The position numbers and the translations under genes were made by a program. Source: an uncultured Croceitalea sp. (lineage in GTDB: Bacteria; Bacteroidota; Bacteroidia; Flavobacteriales; Flavobacteriaceae). From it: 45,252 nt of DNA. The notes under the pieces are model-generated. The model searched no databases and had not been told where the DNA came from. It worked only from the letters and a program-made list of their open reading frames with translations. Position 1 is the first letter of the stretch, and every line of letters begins with the position of its first letter. Location of the stretch: contig CALEYA010000060.1 of assembly GCA_937926215.1 (NCBI GenBank), forward strand, positions 1-45,252, in the 5' to 3' direction. This document shows positions 1-7,442 of this stretch, in pieces.

Positions 1-162
1 CAAAAGATGGTCTTGCAACTACGGGATATAGAGGATTATGATTTCGAAGAGATTTCGGAGTTGTTGGACATGAAGCCAACCGCGGTGCGCGTAACCTTAT
101 CACGGGCGAGAAAAGCAGTTCGGGAAAAATTAGTACAAAAACATAACTATGGAATTGGATAA
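1..162 (+). CDS. ECF-type RNA polymerase sigma factor, C-terminal fragment (cut by window edge)
   Basis: Frame 1 is open from the first base to a TAA at 160-162 and gives 53 residues. They read like sigma-70 region 4, the helix-turn-helix that contacts the -35/-33 promoter element: an LRDIEDYDFEEIS helix is followed by LLDMKPTAVRVTLSRARKA, with the V-x-LSRAR recognition helix typical of ECF sigma factors. The start lies outside the window. The next gene begins at 149, inside the last codons of this one (14-bp overlap), which is the usual layout of a sigma factor translationally coupled to its anti-sigma factor. What signal it answers cannot be read here. Confidence 0.85.
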   Translation, partial: QKMVLQLRDIEDYDFEEISELLDMKPTAVRVTLSRARKAVREKLVQKHNYGIG

Positions 163-598
163 CAACATAGAAAAATTATTGGAGAAGTATTTTGAAGCCA
201 CCACCACGGTCGCCGAAGAACAAACCTTACGTAAGTATTTTGACCAAGAAAGTGTAGCAACACATCTTGAACAGTACAAGCCCATGTTCGCGTATTTTTC
301 CAATGCCAAAGAAGAGCAATATACCAAGCTGAATTCCCTAACGGAATCCGTAAAACCTAGAAGAAAATTCAATTACAGATGGGTTTCCGTAGCGGCGGCG
401 GTAGTAATGACTTTTGGCGCCTATTTTGGTACGAATGCCTATGCGGACTACCAAGAGCAAAAACAGGCAAGAATTGCCTATGAACAAACAAAAGAAGCAT
501 TAAACCTTCTGGCTGCAAATTTTGCAAAGGGCACGGAAAAAGTAGCCCTGTTGGAAGAGTTTGAAATTGCAAAACAAAAAGTGTATAGTAATAATTAA
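149..598 (+). CDS. putative anti-sigma factor, single-pass membrane protein
   Basis: The 149-residue protein has a charged, helical N-terminal half (about 1-72), one hydrophobic segment (about residues 76-97) and a C-terminal helical, Gln/Lys-rich tail (about 98-149). This is the topology of a cytoplasmic sigma-binding domain anchored in the inner membrane with a periplasmic tail. I cannot point to a conserved zinc-binding anti-sigma (ZAS) motif, and no Cys is present, so the anti-sigma call rests on topology and on the 14-bp overlap with the upstream ECF sigma gene. The N-terminal EKLLEKYFEATTTVAEEQTLRKYF resembles the start of many short Bacteroidota proteins encoded next to ECF sigma genes. 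It is followed ten bases later by the first DUF4252 gene, probably in the same transcript. Confidence 0.6.
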   Translation: MELDNNIEKLLEKYFEATTTVAEEQTLRKYFDQESVATHLEQYKPMFAYFSNAKEEQYTKLNSLTESVKPRRKFNYRWVSVAAAVVMTFGAYFGTNAYADYQEQKQARIAYEQTKEALNLLAANFAKGTEKVALLEEFEIAKQKVYSNN

Positions 599-608
599 GA
601 TTAAAAAG

Positions 609-1148
609 ATGAAAAAGTATATCGTAATAGTAGTATTGGCCCTTATTCCCTTAACCGGGTTTTCACAATCCTTGTTCGACAAGTATGAAGATTTGGATGA
701 TGTGACCTCCGTAGTGGTCAATAAAAGTATGTTCAATCTATTGGCAAAAATAGATGTTGAAGTAGACGACCCGGAAGCCCAAGATTTTGTGGACATCGCT
801 ACCAGTTTAAAGAGTTTAAAAGTGTTTACTACGGATAATGCGTCCATTGGTGCAGATATGAAAGCATCGGTCAGTGGGTATCTTAAAAAGGCTTCGTTAA
901 CAGAGTTGATGCGTATTAAGGATAAGGATGCCAATGTAAAGTTCTATATCAAAGAAGGTAAAGATGACGACCACGTGAGTGAACTCCTTATGTTCGTGAC
1001 GGGCCTTAAGAATGTAGAAGCTGAAGGCAGAACCTTTGAAACGGTCCTTCTTTCCTTAACGGGTGATATCGATTTGAACAAAATCAATTCCCTTACAAAA
1101 AAAATGAACCTTCCGGACGAGTTGAACAAAGCCGGAAAAAAGCAGTAG
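609..1148 (+). CDS. DUF4252 domain-containing exported protein (copy 1)
   Basis: This 179-residue protein starts with a clear signal peptide (MKKYIVIVVLALIPLTGFSQ) and matches the DUF4252 family, which is largely confined to Bacteroidota and has no firm function. I start it at the ATG at 609 because the signal peptide begins there; an upstream in-frame extension overlaps the previous gene and lacks a sensible leader. The mature part shares long blocks with the next gene: SLFDKYE at the start, KKASL.ELMR.KD in the middle, DHVSELLMFVTG, and GDIDL.KI.SLT.KMNLP near the end. It sits ten bases after the putative anti-sigma gene, so it is probably a target or member of that sigma regulon (inference). 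Expected location is the periplasm or cell surface. Confidence 0.82.
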   Translation: MKKYIVIVVLALIPLTGFSQSLFDKYEDLDDVTSVVVNKSMFNLLAKIDVEVDDPEAQDFVDIATSLKSLKVFTTDNASIGADMKASVSGYLKKASLTELMRIKDKDANVKFYIKEGKDDDHVSELLMFVTGLKNVEAEGRTFETVLLSLTGDIDLNKINSLTKKMNLPDELNKAGKKQ

Positions 1149-1153
1149 GTTTT

Positions 1154-1181
1154 AAGAGTTAAGAGTTAAGAGTTAAGAGTT
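1154..1181 (+). repeat. four tandem copies of the 7-mer AAGAGTT
   Basis: Directly after the first DUF4252 gene the sequence AAGAGTT is repeated four times head to tail without interruption. It runs into an 11-bp inverted repeat (TTGGGAGCCAA at 1180-1190 and TTGGCTCCCAA at 1217-1227). A short tandem repeat like this can vary in copy number by slippage; since it lies between two paralogous genes it may mark the junction of the old gene duplication. No function is evident. Confidence 0.85.
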
Positions 1182-1249
1182 GGGAGCCAAGCCCTTGGTG
1201 TAGCATAACCTTTAGTTTGGCTCCCAATTTTAAAGTATTCATCAACATG

Positions 1250-1269
1250 CCCCGAGCGAAGTCGAAGGG
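1250..1269 (+). repeat. dispersed Bacteroidota-type intergenic repeat (CCCCGAGCGAAGTCGAAGGG)
   Basis: The 20-bp sequence just upstream of the second DUF4252 gene is of the GAGCGAAGTCGAA type, a short GC-rich, partly palindromic motif that I recall as common in intergenic regions of Flavobacteriia. It can form an imperfect hairpin (CCC/GGG with GA/TC). Its GC content stands out from the AT-rich surroundings. It may be a REP-like element rather than a regulatory site for this gene. Only one copy of this exact type is seen in the window. Confidence 0.6.
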
Positions 1270-1286
1270 TCAAAAAACAAATCAAA

Positions 1287-1832
1287 ATGAAAAAAGCAGT
1301 AGTTATAGTAGTAATGGCATTGGCACCGATGTTGGGTTTTTCGCAATCCCTATTCGATAAGTATGAAAATTCAGAGAACGTAGGTTCCCTGGTCATCAAT
1401 AAAGGGCTGTTGGGCATTGTTGCCAGTATGTCTGCGGATGATACGGATAAAGAAACCCAAGAGTTCTTGGAATTGGCAAAAAGCATCGACAATATCAAGG
1501 TGTTCGTTTCAGAGGACACCAAAGCATCCGCAGATATGGCCGCTACCATGAAAAAGTATGTAAAAAAAGCTTCGTTGGAAGAACTGATGCGGGTTAAGGA
1601 TGGCGATACCAATGTGAAATTTTATATAAAGACCGGGAGAAATGCGGACCATGTAAGTGAACTGCTTATGTTCGTTACCGGTATTGAAGAAAAGAAAGAT
1701 GGTGATGGTAGCCCGCATTTTGAAACGGTATTGGTCACCATGACCGGGGATATCGACTTGGACAAGATAGGCTCCCTAACCAATAAAATGAACTTGCCCA
1801 AACAGCTAAAAAACGCCAAAAGAGGCAAATAA
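1287..1832 (+). CDS. DUF4252 domain-containing exported protein (copy 2)
   Basis: This 181-residue protein is a close paralogue of the preceding DUF4252 protein. It has the same type of signal peptide (MKKAVVIVVMALAPMLGFSQ) and the same order of shared blocks (QSLFDKYE, then ADMAATMKKYVKKASLEELMR, NVKFYIK, DHVSELLMFVTG, FETVL, GDIDLDKIGSLTNKMNLP). The two genes look like a tandem duplication, now separated by repeats. A small hairpin (ATAGTA at 1856-1861, TACTAT at 1868-1873, then a T-rich run) downstream could attenuate transcription before the third copy. The function is unknown; the family is exported and in this case probably controlled by the adjacent sigma/anti-sigma pair. Confidence 0.82.
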   Translation: MKKAVVIVVMALAPMLGFSQSLFDKYENSENVGSLVINKGLLGIVASMSADDTDKETQEFLELAKSIDNIKVFVSEDTKASADMAATMKKYVKKASLEELMRVKDGDTNVKFYIKTGRNADHVSELLMFVTGIEEKKDGDGSPHFETVLVTMTGDIDLDKIGSLTNKMNLPKQLKNAKRGK

Positions 1833-1905
1833 TATAGAAGGAATAGTAACAAATGATAGTATTTGGGTACTATTTTATAGGGTTCAATCTAAAAACAATC
1901 AAAAA

Positions 1906-2445
1906 ATGAGAACGTTAGTTAAAAGTATAGTGCTGGTTGCAACAGTCTTTTTTGGGGCATGTTCTTCGCAACAGAGTTTACAGGAATACTATGTGGACAG
2001 TAAGGAAAACCCCAATTTTATCTCTTTGGATATTCCTGCAAGCATCCTTAAAATGGAAGAAGTGGATTTAACAACCGGTCAAAAGGAGGCTGTGGAATCC
2101 TTAAAGAAGTTCAATTTATTGGCCTTTAAAAAGACGGAGACCAATGCGGCGGACTATAAATTGGAAAAGGCCAAAGTAAAGCAGATCCTAAAAGATGATG
2201 AGTTTGTAGAACTCATGAAAATCAATTCCCAATACGGTAAAGGGGTCGTGAAATATAGTGGTGATGAAGATGCCATTGATGAGGTCATCATTTATGGCGA
2301 TAGCAAGGAAAAGGGCTTTGCCTTGGTACGTGTTTTGGGGGATGATATGAATCCTGCCCATATCGTGCAATTGATGCAAGCCATCCAGAAATCCGATTAT
2401 AAAGGTGAAGGCCTGGGGGAAATCGGAAAATTCTTAAAAGGCTAA
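1906..2445 (+). CDS. DUF4252 domain-containing lipoprotein (copy 3)
   Basis: The 179-residue product begins with a lipoprotein signal: a hydrophobic stretch followed by the lipobox FGAC, so Cys19 should be lipidated and the protein anchored in a membrane. The remainder has the DUF4252 plan (NPNFISLDIP near the start, KVKQILKDDEFVELM in the middle, then a region ending in LMQAIQ) but is clearly more diverged from copies 1 and 2 than they are from each other. It ends the DUF4252 cluster and is followed within 30 bases by a strong intrinsic terminator. A soluble pair plus a membrane-anchored third member suggests they may act together, which is inference. Confidence 0.78.
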   Translation: MRTLVKSIVLVATVFFGACSSQQSLQEYYVDSKENPNFISLDIPASILKMEEVDLTTGQKEAVESLKKFNLLAFKKTETNAADYKLEKAKVKQILKDDEFVELMKINSQYGKGVVKYSGDEDAIDEVIIYGDSKEKGFALVRVLGDDMNPAHIVQLMQAIQKSDYKGEGLGEIGKFLKG

Positions 2446-2473
2446 GGATACCAAACCAAATACAACCATCGAA

Positions 2474-2507
2474 AATCCTGGACTAATCCATAGTTCAGGA
2501 TTTTTTT
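2474..2507 (+). terminator. intrinsic terminator of the sigma/DUF4252 cluster
   Basis: An 11-bp stem (AATCCTGGACT with AGTTCAGGATT, one G-U pair) closes a 7-nt loop and is followed by a run of seven T. It lies 28 bp after the third DUF4252 gene. Confidence 0.85.
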
Positions 2508-2598
2508 ATTCAAAAATCTAAAAGGCACCAAAAAAACGTGACCTTCTTTTTATATTAGTGTCCTAATCAAAAGAAAACACTAAAAACAAAGTTATATC

Positions 2599-3408
2599 AT
2601 GGAAAACGCAGAGGTCTGGATTGACAAAGGAATTGATTTTGCAGCAGAATATGGTCCTAAAGTAATAGGGGCCATTGCCATTTACATTATCGGGTCTTGG
2701 ATAATTAAAAAAATTGTAGGTGCAGTAAAGAAAGTAATGGCAAAGGGAACCTATGACATTTCCTTGCAAAAGTTCTTAACCAACCTTGTTTCTTGGGCGC
2801 TTAAGATATTCTTGATTATCACGGTTATCTCTACCTTAGGTGTTGAGACCACTAGTCTAGCTGCTGTAGTCGCTGCTGCTGGTTTGGCCGTTGGTTTGGC
2901 CTTACAGGGTTCCCTTTCCAACTTTGCGGGAGGTGTGCTCATCATGATTTTTAAACCGTATAAAATAGGGGATTTGGTAGAAGCCCAAGGGGTATTAGGT
3001 GCTGTAAAAGAAATCGAAATTTTCACCACTAAGTTGATAACACCCCAAAACAAATTGGCTATCGTACCTAATGGCGCAATGGCCAATGGGAATATCATCA
3101 ATTACACCGCTGAGGGTAAAATGCGAGTAGACACGGTAGTTGGAGTTGATTATGGTTCCGATATTAAAAAGACCAAAGAAGTGCTTTTAGAAATGCTAAA
3201 GGCAAATCCAAAAGTATTGCAGGATCCTGCACCATCGGTTAATGTGGAGGCCTTGGCGGATAGTTCCGTTAACTTGGCCGTAAGACCATTTTGTAAGCCG
3301 GAAGATTATTGGGACGTTTATTTTGGCACTATTGAAGGAACTAAAGAGGCCTTGGATAAAGCCGGAATAGAAATTCCTTATCCACATGAAGTACAAATCA
3401 ACAAGTAG
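2599..3408 (+). CDS. mscS: small-conductance mechanosensitive channel, MscS family
   Basis: The 269-residue protein has the MscS layout and nearly the length of the E. coli protein: three membrane helices (about 19-40, 57-79 and the pore helix 84-118) followed by the cytoplasmic beta and alpha/beta domains. The pore-lining helix shows the small-residue pattern AAAGLAVGLALQGSLSNFAGG and continues into FKPYKIGDLVEAQGVLGAVKEI, the family signature. The channel opens on membrane stretch to release solutes during hypo-osmotic shock. It is a single-gene unit between two strong terminators. Confidence 0.93.
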   Translation: MENAEVWIDKGIDFAAEYGPKVIGAIAIYIIGSWIIKKIVGAVKKVMAKGTYDISLQKFLTNLVSWALKIFLIITVISTLGVETTSLAAVVAAAGLAVGLALQGSLSNFAGGVLIMIFKPYKIGDLVEAQGVLGAVKEIEIFTTKLITPQNKLAIVPNGAMANGNIINYTAEGKMRVDTVVGVDYGSDIKKTKEVLLEMLKANPKVLQDPAPSVNVEALADSSVNLAVRPFCKPEDYWDVYFGTIEGTKEALDKAGIEIPYPHEVQINK

Positions 3409-3430
3409 TATGCCTAACTTCTTAAACTAT

Positions 3431-3459
3431 AAAAGACCGCAGTTAGTGCGGTCTTTTTT
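3431..3459 (+). terminator. intrinsic terminator after mscS, possibly bidirectional
   Basis: AAAAGACCGC and GCGGTCTTTT form a perfect 10-bp stem around a 7-nt loop, with T's extending past the stem on the plus strand. The A-run on the left side could also serve the convergent purB gene ending at 3533. Confidence 0.88.
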
Positions 3460-3532
3460 GTTTGGATTACTTTTCTAAAAATGAAAATGGAGACTAGAAA
3501 TTCGTTTAGCTTTTTAACTTTACGGTAAGCAC

Positions 3533-4876
3533 TTATACGCCAGTATAATTCCCCGGCGTAATTTGTTTGAGTTCCGCCTTTATGGCCTCCGAAACTTCCA
3601 AAGTTTCAATAAAATCGGCAATGGAGGCTTGGGTTATTTTTTCATTGGTGCGGGTCAACCCTTTCAAGGCTTCATACGGATTAGGATAGGCTTCGCGCCG
3701 TAAAATGGTCTGTATGGCTTCTGCCACCACGGCCCAGTTGTCCTCTAGATCTTTCTCAAATTTTTCTTTGTTCAACACCAGTTTGCCCAATCCTTTTAAG
3801 GTCGATTGAAAAGCAATAAGCGTATGTGCAAAAGGAACGCCAACGTTACGCAACACGGTACTGTCCGTAAGGTCGCGTTGCAGGCGGGATACTGGAAGTT
3901 TTGCAGACAGGTGTTCGAACACCGCATTGGCGAGTCCAAGGTTGCCCTCCGAGTTTTCAAAATCGATGGGATTTACTTTATGTGGCATGGCGGAAGACCC
4001 TACTTCCCCTTTTTTAATTTTCTGCTTAAAGTAATCCATGGAAATATAGGTCCAGATGTCCCTGTTCAAATCGATTAGGATGGTGTTAATGCGCTTTAGA
4101 CAATCGAACAGGGCGGCCATATGGTCGTAATGCTCAATTTGTGTGGTGGGGAAAGAGTGGTGCAGCCCCAGTTTTTCTTGTACGAATTGTTGTCCAAAGG
4201 CCTTCCAATCCGTTTTTGGATAAGCTACTTTATGGGCGTTGTAATTCCCAGTAGCACCACCAAACTTGGCTGCGGAAGGAATATCGTTCAACAAATCGAA
4301 TTGTTGTTTTAAGCGTTCTACAAAAACCGCGATTTCCTTGCCCAGACGGGTAGGGGATGCCGGCTGTCCATGGGTACGGGCCAACATAGGGATGTCCTCC
4401 CATTCCTTGGCCAAAGCTTCCAACTTTTGGTATACCTCAAAGTACAACGGCACGTAAACGGCATTCATCGCTTCTTTTAAGGATAATGGAATGGCCGTAT
4501 TATTAATGTCTTGCGAGGTCAATCCAAAATGGATGAATTCCTTGTAGGCTAGTAAACCAAGGGCATCAAACTTCTGTTTTATAAAGTACTCCACTGCCTT
4601 TACATCATGGTTCGTAGTTTTCTCAATGTCTTTTATGGCTTGTGCATCTTCAGTAGAAAAGTTTTTGTAGATGTCCTGCAAGTCTGTAAACTTAGCGGTG
4701 TCAAAGTTTGCCAGTTGGGGTAACGGCACTTCACAAAGCGCAATAAAGTATTCAATTTCAACCTGCACCCGATAGTTGATCAAGGCTTCTTCAGAAAAAT
4801 AAGCACCTAAGGCTTCGGTTTTGGAACGATACCGACCGTCTATAGGGGAAATGGCATTAAGTGGATGTAAAGACAT
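3533..4876 (-). CDS. purB: adenylosuccinate lyase
   Basis: This 447-residue protein catalyses two steps of purine synthesis: release of fumarate from SAICAR and from adenylosuccinate. It has the fumarase/aspartase superfamily features, including the N-terminal LNAISPIDGRY, the HFGLTSQDINNTA block, RTHGQPA and the signature loop GSSAMPHKVNPIDFEN with the catalytic Ser, which is the E. coli-like long form. I choose the ATG at 4876 (MSLHPLNAISPIDGRY); an in-frame start nine codons earlier adds residues not typical of the family. The upstream gene on the same strand ends 77 bp before it, so both are probably transcribed together. Confidence 0.93.
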   Translation of the reverse strand: MSLHPLNAISPIDGRYRSKTEALGAYFSEEALINYRVQVEIEYFIALCEVPLPQLANFDTAKFTDLQDIYKNFSTEDAQAIKDIEKTTNHDVKAVEYFIKQKFDALGLLAYKEFIHFGLTSQDINNTAIPLSLKEAMNAVYVPLYFEVYQKLEALAKEWEDIPMLARTHGQPASPTRLGKEIAVFVERLKQQFDLLNDIPSAAKFGGATGNYNAHKVAYPKTDWKAFGQQFVQEKLGLHHSFPTTQIEHYDHMAALFDCLKRINTILIDLNRDIWTYISMDYFKQKIKKGEVGSSAMPHKVNPIDFENSEGNLGLANAVFEHLSAKLPVSRLQRDLTDSTVLRNVGVPFAHTLIAFQSTLKGLGKLVLNKEKFEKDLEDNWAVVAEAIQTILRREAYPNPYEALKGLTRTNEKITQASIADFIETLEVSEAIKAELKQITPGNYTGV

Positions 4877-4953
4877 AAATCCTTGGTTTTTTGGAAAGGG
4901 CAAAGATACAGCTTTAAGCCATTTGCGCTAGACCAAGCGTTGGTATTTTAAAG

Positions 4954-5520
4954 CTATGCTCCCTTCAATTTACCCAAGAGTTTCTTACCCCTACTTTGAT
5001 ACCCTGCGGTTCCGGTGGCAATGGTGTCCTCCAATATTAGCCGGAGTTCGGGGTGTATCCAGTCAAACCGCTTTCCCAAATGATACAGGGACGTCATGGC
5101 AAAGACTTTTGCGGCCACTTTGTGATTCCCTATAAACCATTCAAAACAAACGTTGACCAATTCTTCCAATGATTGGTCTGTTATCGCTTTTACAAACTCT
5201 GGCTTTTTAGTTTCAAAATAGGCCTCCGTAAGTAATTGGCAGGTGTGCGCCATGGGCCGTATACAGGATTCCGATTTAAGGTTTTTTAAATTCCCGATGA
5301 AAGGGTTTACAAAAGGGAGTATCAGGGTTTGTCGTTTTCTGATGAGATGGTCAAAGACCCAACTGGCATTGAACTCATTGTTCTTGTCTTGTTTTAATAC
5401 TTCCAGCCAGATAGTTTCCGTAAGTTCTGGATGCCAGAACAGTACTTTAACCAAATACGTAACCCGTCCTTTGGATAATCGTCCAGAATTTAATTGTTGT
5501 CGTAGTTGTTCTTGGGTCAC
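4954..5520 (-). CDS. uncharacterised alpha-helical protein encoded upstream of purB
   Basis: The 188-residue protein has no signal peptide or membrane segment and appears all-helical, with repeated short helices that recall HEAT-like or other alpha-solenoid repeats. Conserved-looking stretches are SKGRVTYLVKVLFWHPEL, NASWVFDHL, and SESCIRPMAHTCQLL. I do not recognise a family with a known function. Proteins at this position in flavobacteria are, as I recall, sometimes labelled adenylosuccinate lyase because of the neighbouring gene; this one has none of the lyase motifs. A possible -7 box (TAGGTTTG, 5547-5540 on the minus strand) lies just upstream. Confidence 0.72.
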   Translation of the reverse strand: MTQEQLRQQLNSGRLSKGRVTYLVKVLFWHPELTETIWLEVLKQDKNNEFNASWVFDHLIRKRQTLILPFVNPFIGNLKNLKSESCIRPMAHTCQLLTEAYFETKKPEFVKAITDQSLEELVNVCFEWFIGNHKVAAKVFAMTSLYHLGKRFDWIHPELRLILEDTIATGTAGYQSRGKKLLGKLKGA

Positions 5521-5552
5521 AGAAAACCTAATTTTATACCAAACCTAGTAAA

Positions 5553-6029
5553 ATGAAAATAGTAAAAAAAATAGCGTTCCTTCTTTTGATCGTGCTTATT
5601 GGGATGCAATTTTTTCAACCCGAAAAAAATCAAACGGAAGCTTCGGATTACGTAGCTGTTTTTGAAATGGAAACAACACCTCCTTTACAAGTAAAGCAAC
5701 TCTTAAAAACGGCATGCTACGATTGCCATAGCAACAATACCGTGTACCCTTGGTATGCTAGTATTGCCCCAGTGTCCTATTGGTTGGACGAGCATGTAGA
5801 ACATGGTAGGGAAGAACTCAACTTCTCTGAATGGGCCAGCTATTCCGCCAAGAAAAAAGACCATAAATTGGAAGAAATGATAGAGGAAGTGGAAGAAGGG
5901 GAAATGCCTTTGAACGAGTATACTTGGACACACAGTGAAGCACGCCTCACTGAAGAACAGAAAAAACTGCTGATCGATTGGGCTACTGGTGCTAGAACTA
6001 AGTATCAAGTAGCGCAGCAACAAGATTAG
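5553..6029 (+). CDS. haem-binding domain protein, membrane-anchored, one CxxCH motif
   Basis: The 158-residue protein has an N-terminal hydrophobic anchor or signal (about residues 5-21) and one c-type haem motif, CYDCH at 55-59, in the context LLKTACYDCHSNNTVYPWYA. This matches the haem-binding domain family often found in Bacteroidota, where the motif is followed by a Trp/Tyr-rich stretch (YPWYASIAPVSYWL) and acidic helices. Covalent haem attachment in the periplasm is expected. The partner redox enzyme is not evident. The last 32 bases overlap the convergent sirtuin gene. Confidence 0.85.
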   Translation: MKIVKKIAFLLLIVLIGMQFFQPEKNQTEASDYVAVFEMETTPPLQVKQLLKTACYDCHSNNTVYPWYASIAPVSYWLDEHVEHGREELNFSEWASYSAKKKDHKLEEMIEEVEEGEMPLNEYTWTHSEARLTEEQKKLLIDWATGARTKYQVAQQQD

Positions 6030-6687
6030 GCACACCTGTTGAAGCGGATTCTGGTAATATCGTTAGGTTTTCAAAATCATTTTCACTAATACTGGGCCTT
6101 GGATCTATAAAATAAATGGGAGTACCTGCCTTTACATAGTTTACCAAACTTGCAGCCGGGTAGACTTGCATAGAAGTGCCTATAATAATCAAAATATCGG
6201 CTTGTTCGGTTAATGCGGCGGCCGTTTCCAGTAACGGTACCATTTCCCCAAACCAAACGATGTGTGGTCTAAGTTGATGTCCGTTTTGATCCACATCGCC
6301 TAATTTTAAATCTGTGGTCCACTGGAGCACCAAATGTTCATCCACGGTGCTGCGCACTTTTAGCAATTCCCCATGCAAGTGCAAAACCTTGGAGCTTCCG
6401 GCCTGTTCGTGCAAATTATCTACGTTTTGGGTAATGATCTGAACGTCAAAACGGATTTCCAGATCCACCAATGCTTTATGGCCCAAGTTTGGTTCCACTG
6501 TTAGCAACTGCCTTCTTCTTTGGTTATAAAATTCCAGCACCAAATCGGGATTTCTAGCAAAACCTTGGGGCGAAGCTACTTCCATAACATCATGGCCTTC
6601 CCAAAGTCCGTTGGCGTCCCTAAAGGTTTTTAAACCGCTCTCCGCACTTATACCCGCTCCGGTCAGGACAACAACATTCTTTTTCAT
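5998..6687 (-). CDS. NAD-dependent protein deacylase, SIR2 family, class III type without zinc cysteines
   Basis: The 229-residue protein has sirtuin motifs in order: GAGIS at 10-14, TFRDANGLW, QNVDNLH at 87-93, the catalytic His105 in HLHGEL, and GTSMQVYPAA near the end. Tyr54 and Arg57 (FYNQRR) match the Y-x-x-R acyl-pocket signature of class III enzymes that prefer succinyl or malonyl lysine. The whole protein has no cysteine, so the four-Cys zinc ribbon of typical sirtuins is absent; I recall this as usual for the Bacteroidota branch. Its 3' end overlaps that of the haem-binding gene by 32 bp. Confidence 0.9.
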   Translation of the reverse strand: MKKNVVVLTGAGISAESGLKTFRDANGLWEGHDVMEVASPQGFARNPDLVLEFYNQRRRQLLTVEPNLGHKALVDLEIRFDVQIITQNVDNLHEQAGSSKVLHLHGELLKVRSTVDEHLVLQWTTDLKLGDVDQNGHQLRPHIVWFGEMVPLLETAAALTEQADILIIIGTSMQVYPAASLVNYVKAGTPIYFIDPRPSISENDFENLTILPESASTGVPNLVAALLDT

Positions 6688-6747
6688 AACTACCTAAGTT
6701 GGTTTTTTAGAAGTATTAAATTACACATTTTGATTATCTTGTAGGCA

Positions 6748-7401
6748 ATGTTCAATAGGGACTTGCTCACATATTTGGAGGGTTTTTTGACCCATGGACG
6801 GATCCAACGGTTTAAAGAAGTTTTGGAGCAACGTACCAAGTACCTTACCGTTGCCATTGAAGATGTATACCAGTTGCACAATACCAGTGCGGTGATTAGG
6901 AGCTGTGATGCTTTTGGTCTGCAGGAGGCACATGTTGTGGAAGACCGATTTGGCCAGCGACTGGATAAAAATATAGCTATGGGCGCGGAGCAGTGGGTAG
7001 ATGTGCATCGCTACAAAAAAACATCCGATTGTATAGCTGCATTACGCGCTAAAGGGTATCAGCTGATTGCAACAACACCCCATCATAGCAGTAGTAGTCT
7101 GACCGATTTTAAAATCACAAAACCTACAGCACTTTTGTTTGGTACCGAAAAAGAAGGACTTAGTAAGGAGGTTCTTGATAATGCCGATGGTTTTCTAACC
7201 ATACCTATGTCTGGATTTTCGGAAAGTTTGAACATTTCCGTAGCTGCGGCAATTACGGTCAGCCATTTAATGGAACAACTTCGCGATAGCCCTATTGATT
7301 GGCATTTATCTGTAACGGAACAATTGGAAAAACGTTTGGATTGGACCAAAAAGTCGATTAAGGATGTGGAAGGGATAATAGGACGTTACCAACCAAATTA
7401 A
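6748..7401 (+). CDS. trmH: tRNA (guanosine-2'-O-)-methyltransferase, SpoU/TrmH family
   Basis: At 217 residues it is near the length of TrmH, which methylates the 2'-O of G18 in the tRNA D-loop using S-adenosylmethionine. The three SPOUT motifs are present: NTSAVIRSCDAFG (45-57, with the conserved Asn and Arg), FGTEKEGLS (131-139) and IPMSGFSESLNISVAAAI (152-169), which forms the knot. The C-terminal part (DWTKKSIKDVEGIIGRYQ) matches the SpoU C-terminal extension of TrmH and sets it apart from rRNA-directed relatives. It is divergent from the sirtuin gene with 60 bp between them. Confidence 0.88.
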   Translation: MFNRDLLTYLEGFLTHGRIQRFKEVLEQRTKYLTVAIEDVYQLHNTSAVIRSCDAFGLQEAHVVEDRFGQRLDKNIAMGAEQWVDVHRYKKTSDCIAALRAKGYQLIATTPHHSSSSLTDFKITKPTALLFGTEKEGLSKEVLDNADGFLTIPMSGFSESLNISVAAAITVSHLMEQLRDSPIDWHLSVTEQLEKRLDWTKKSIKDVEGIIGRYQPN

Positions 7402-7442
7402 GTTTTTTGTATTTTTAACAGTAACCAATAAAACATAACGAT

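Noticed and set aside
1166-1612. A 148-codon minus-strand frame across the DUF4252 genes (and a similar one at 500-934)
   Set aside because: Both are antisense shadows of the two paralogous DUF4252 genes; their mutual similarity is explained by the paralogy.
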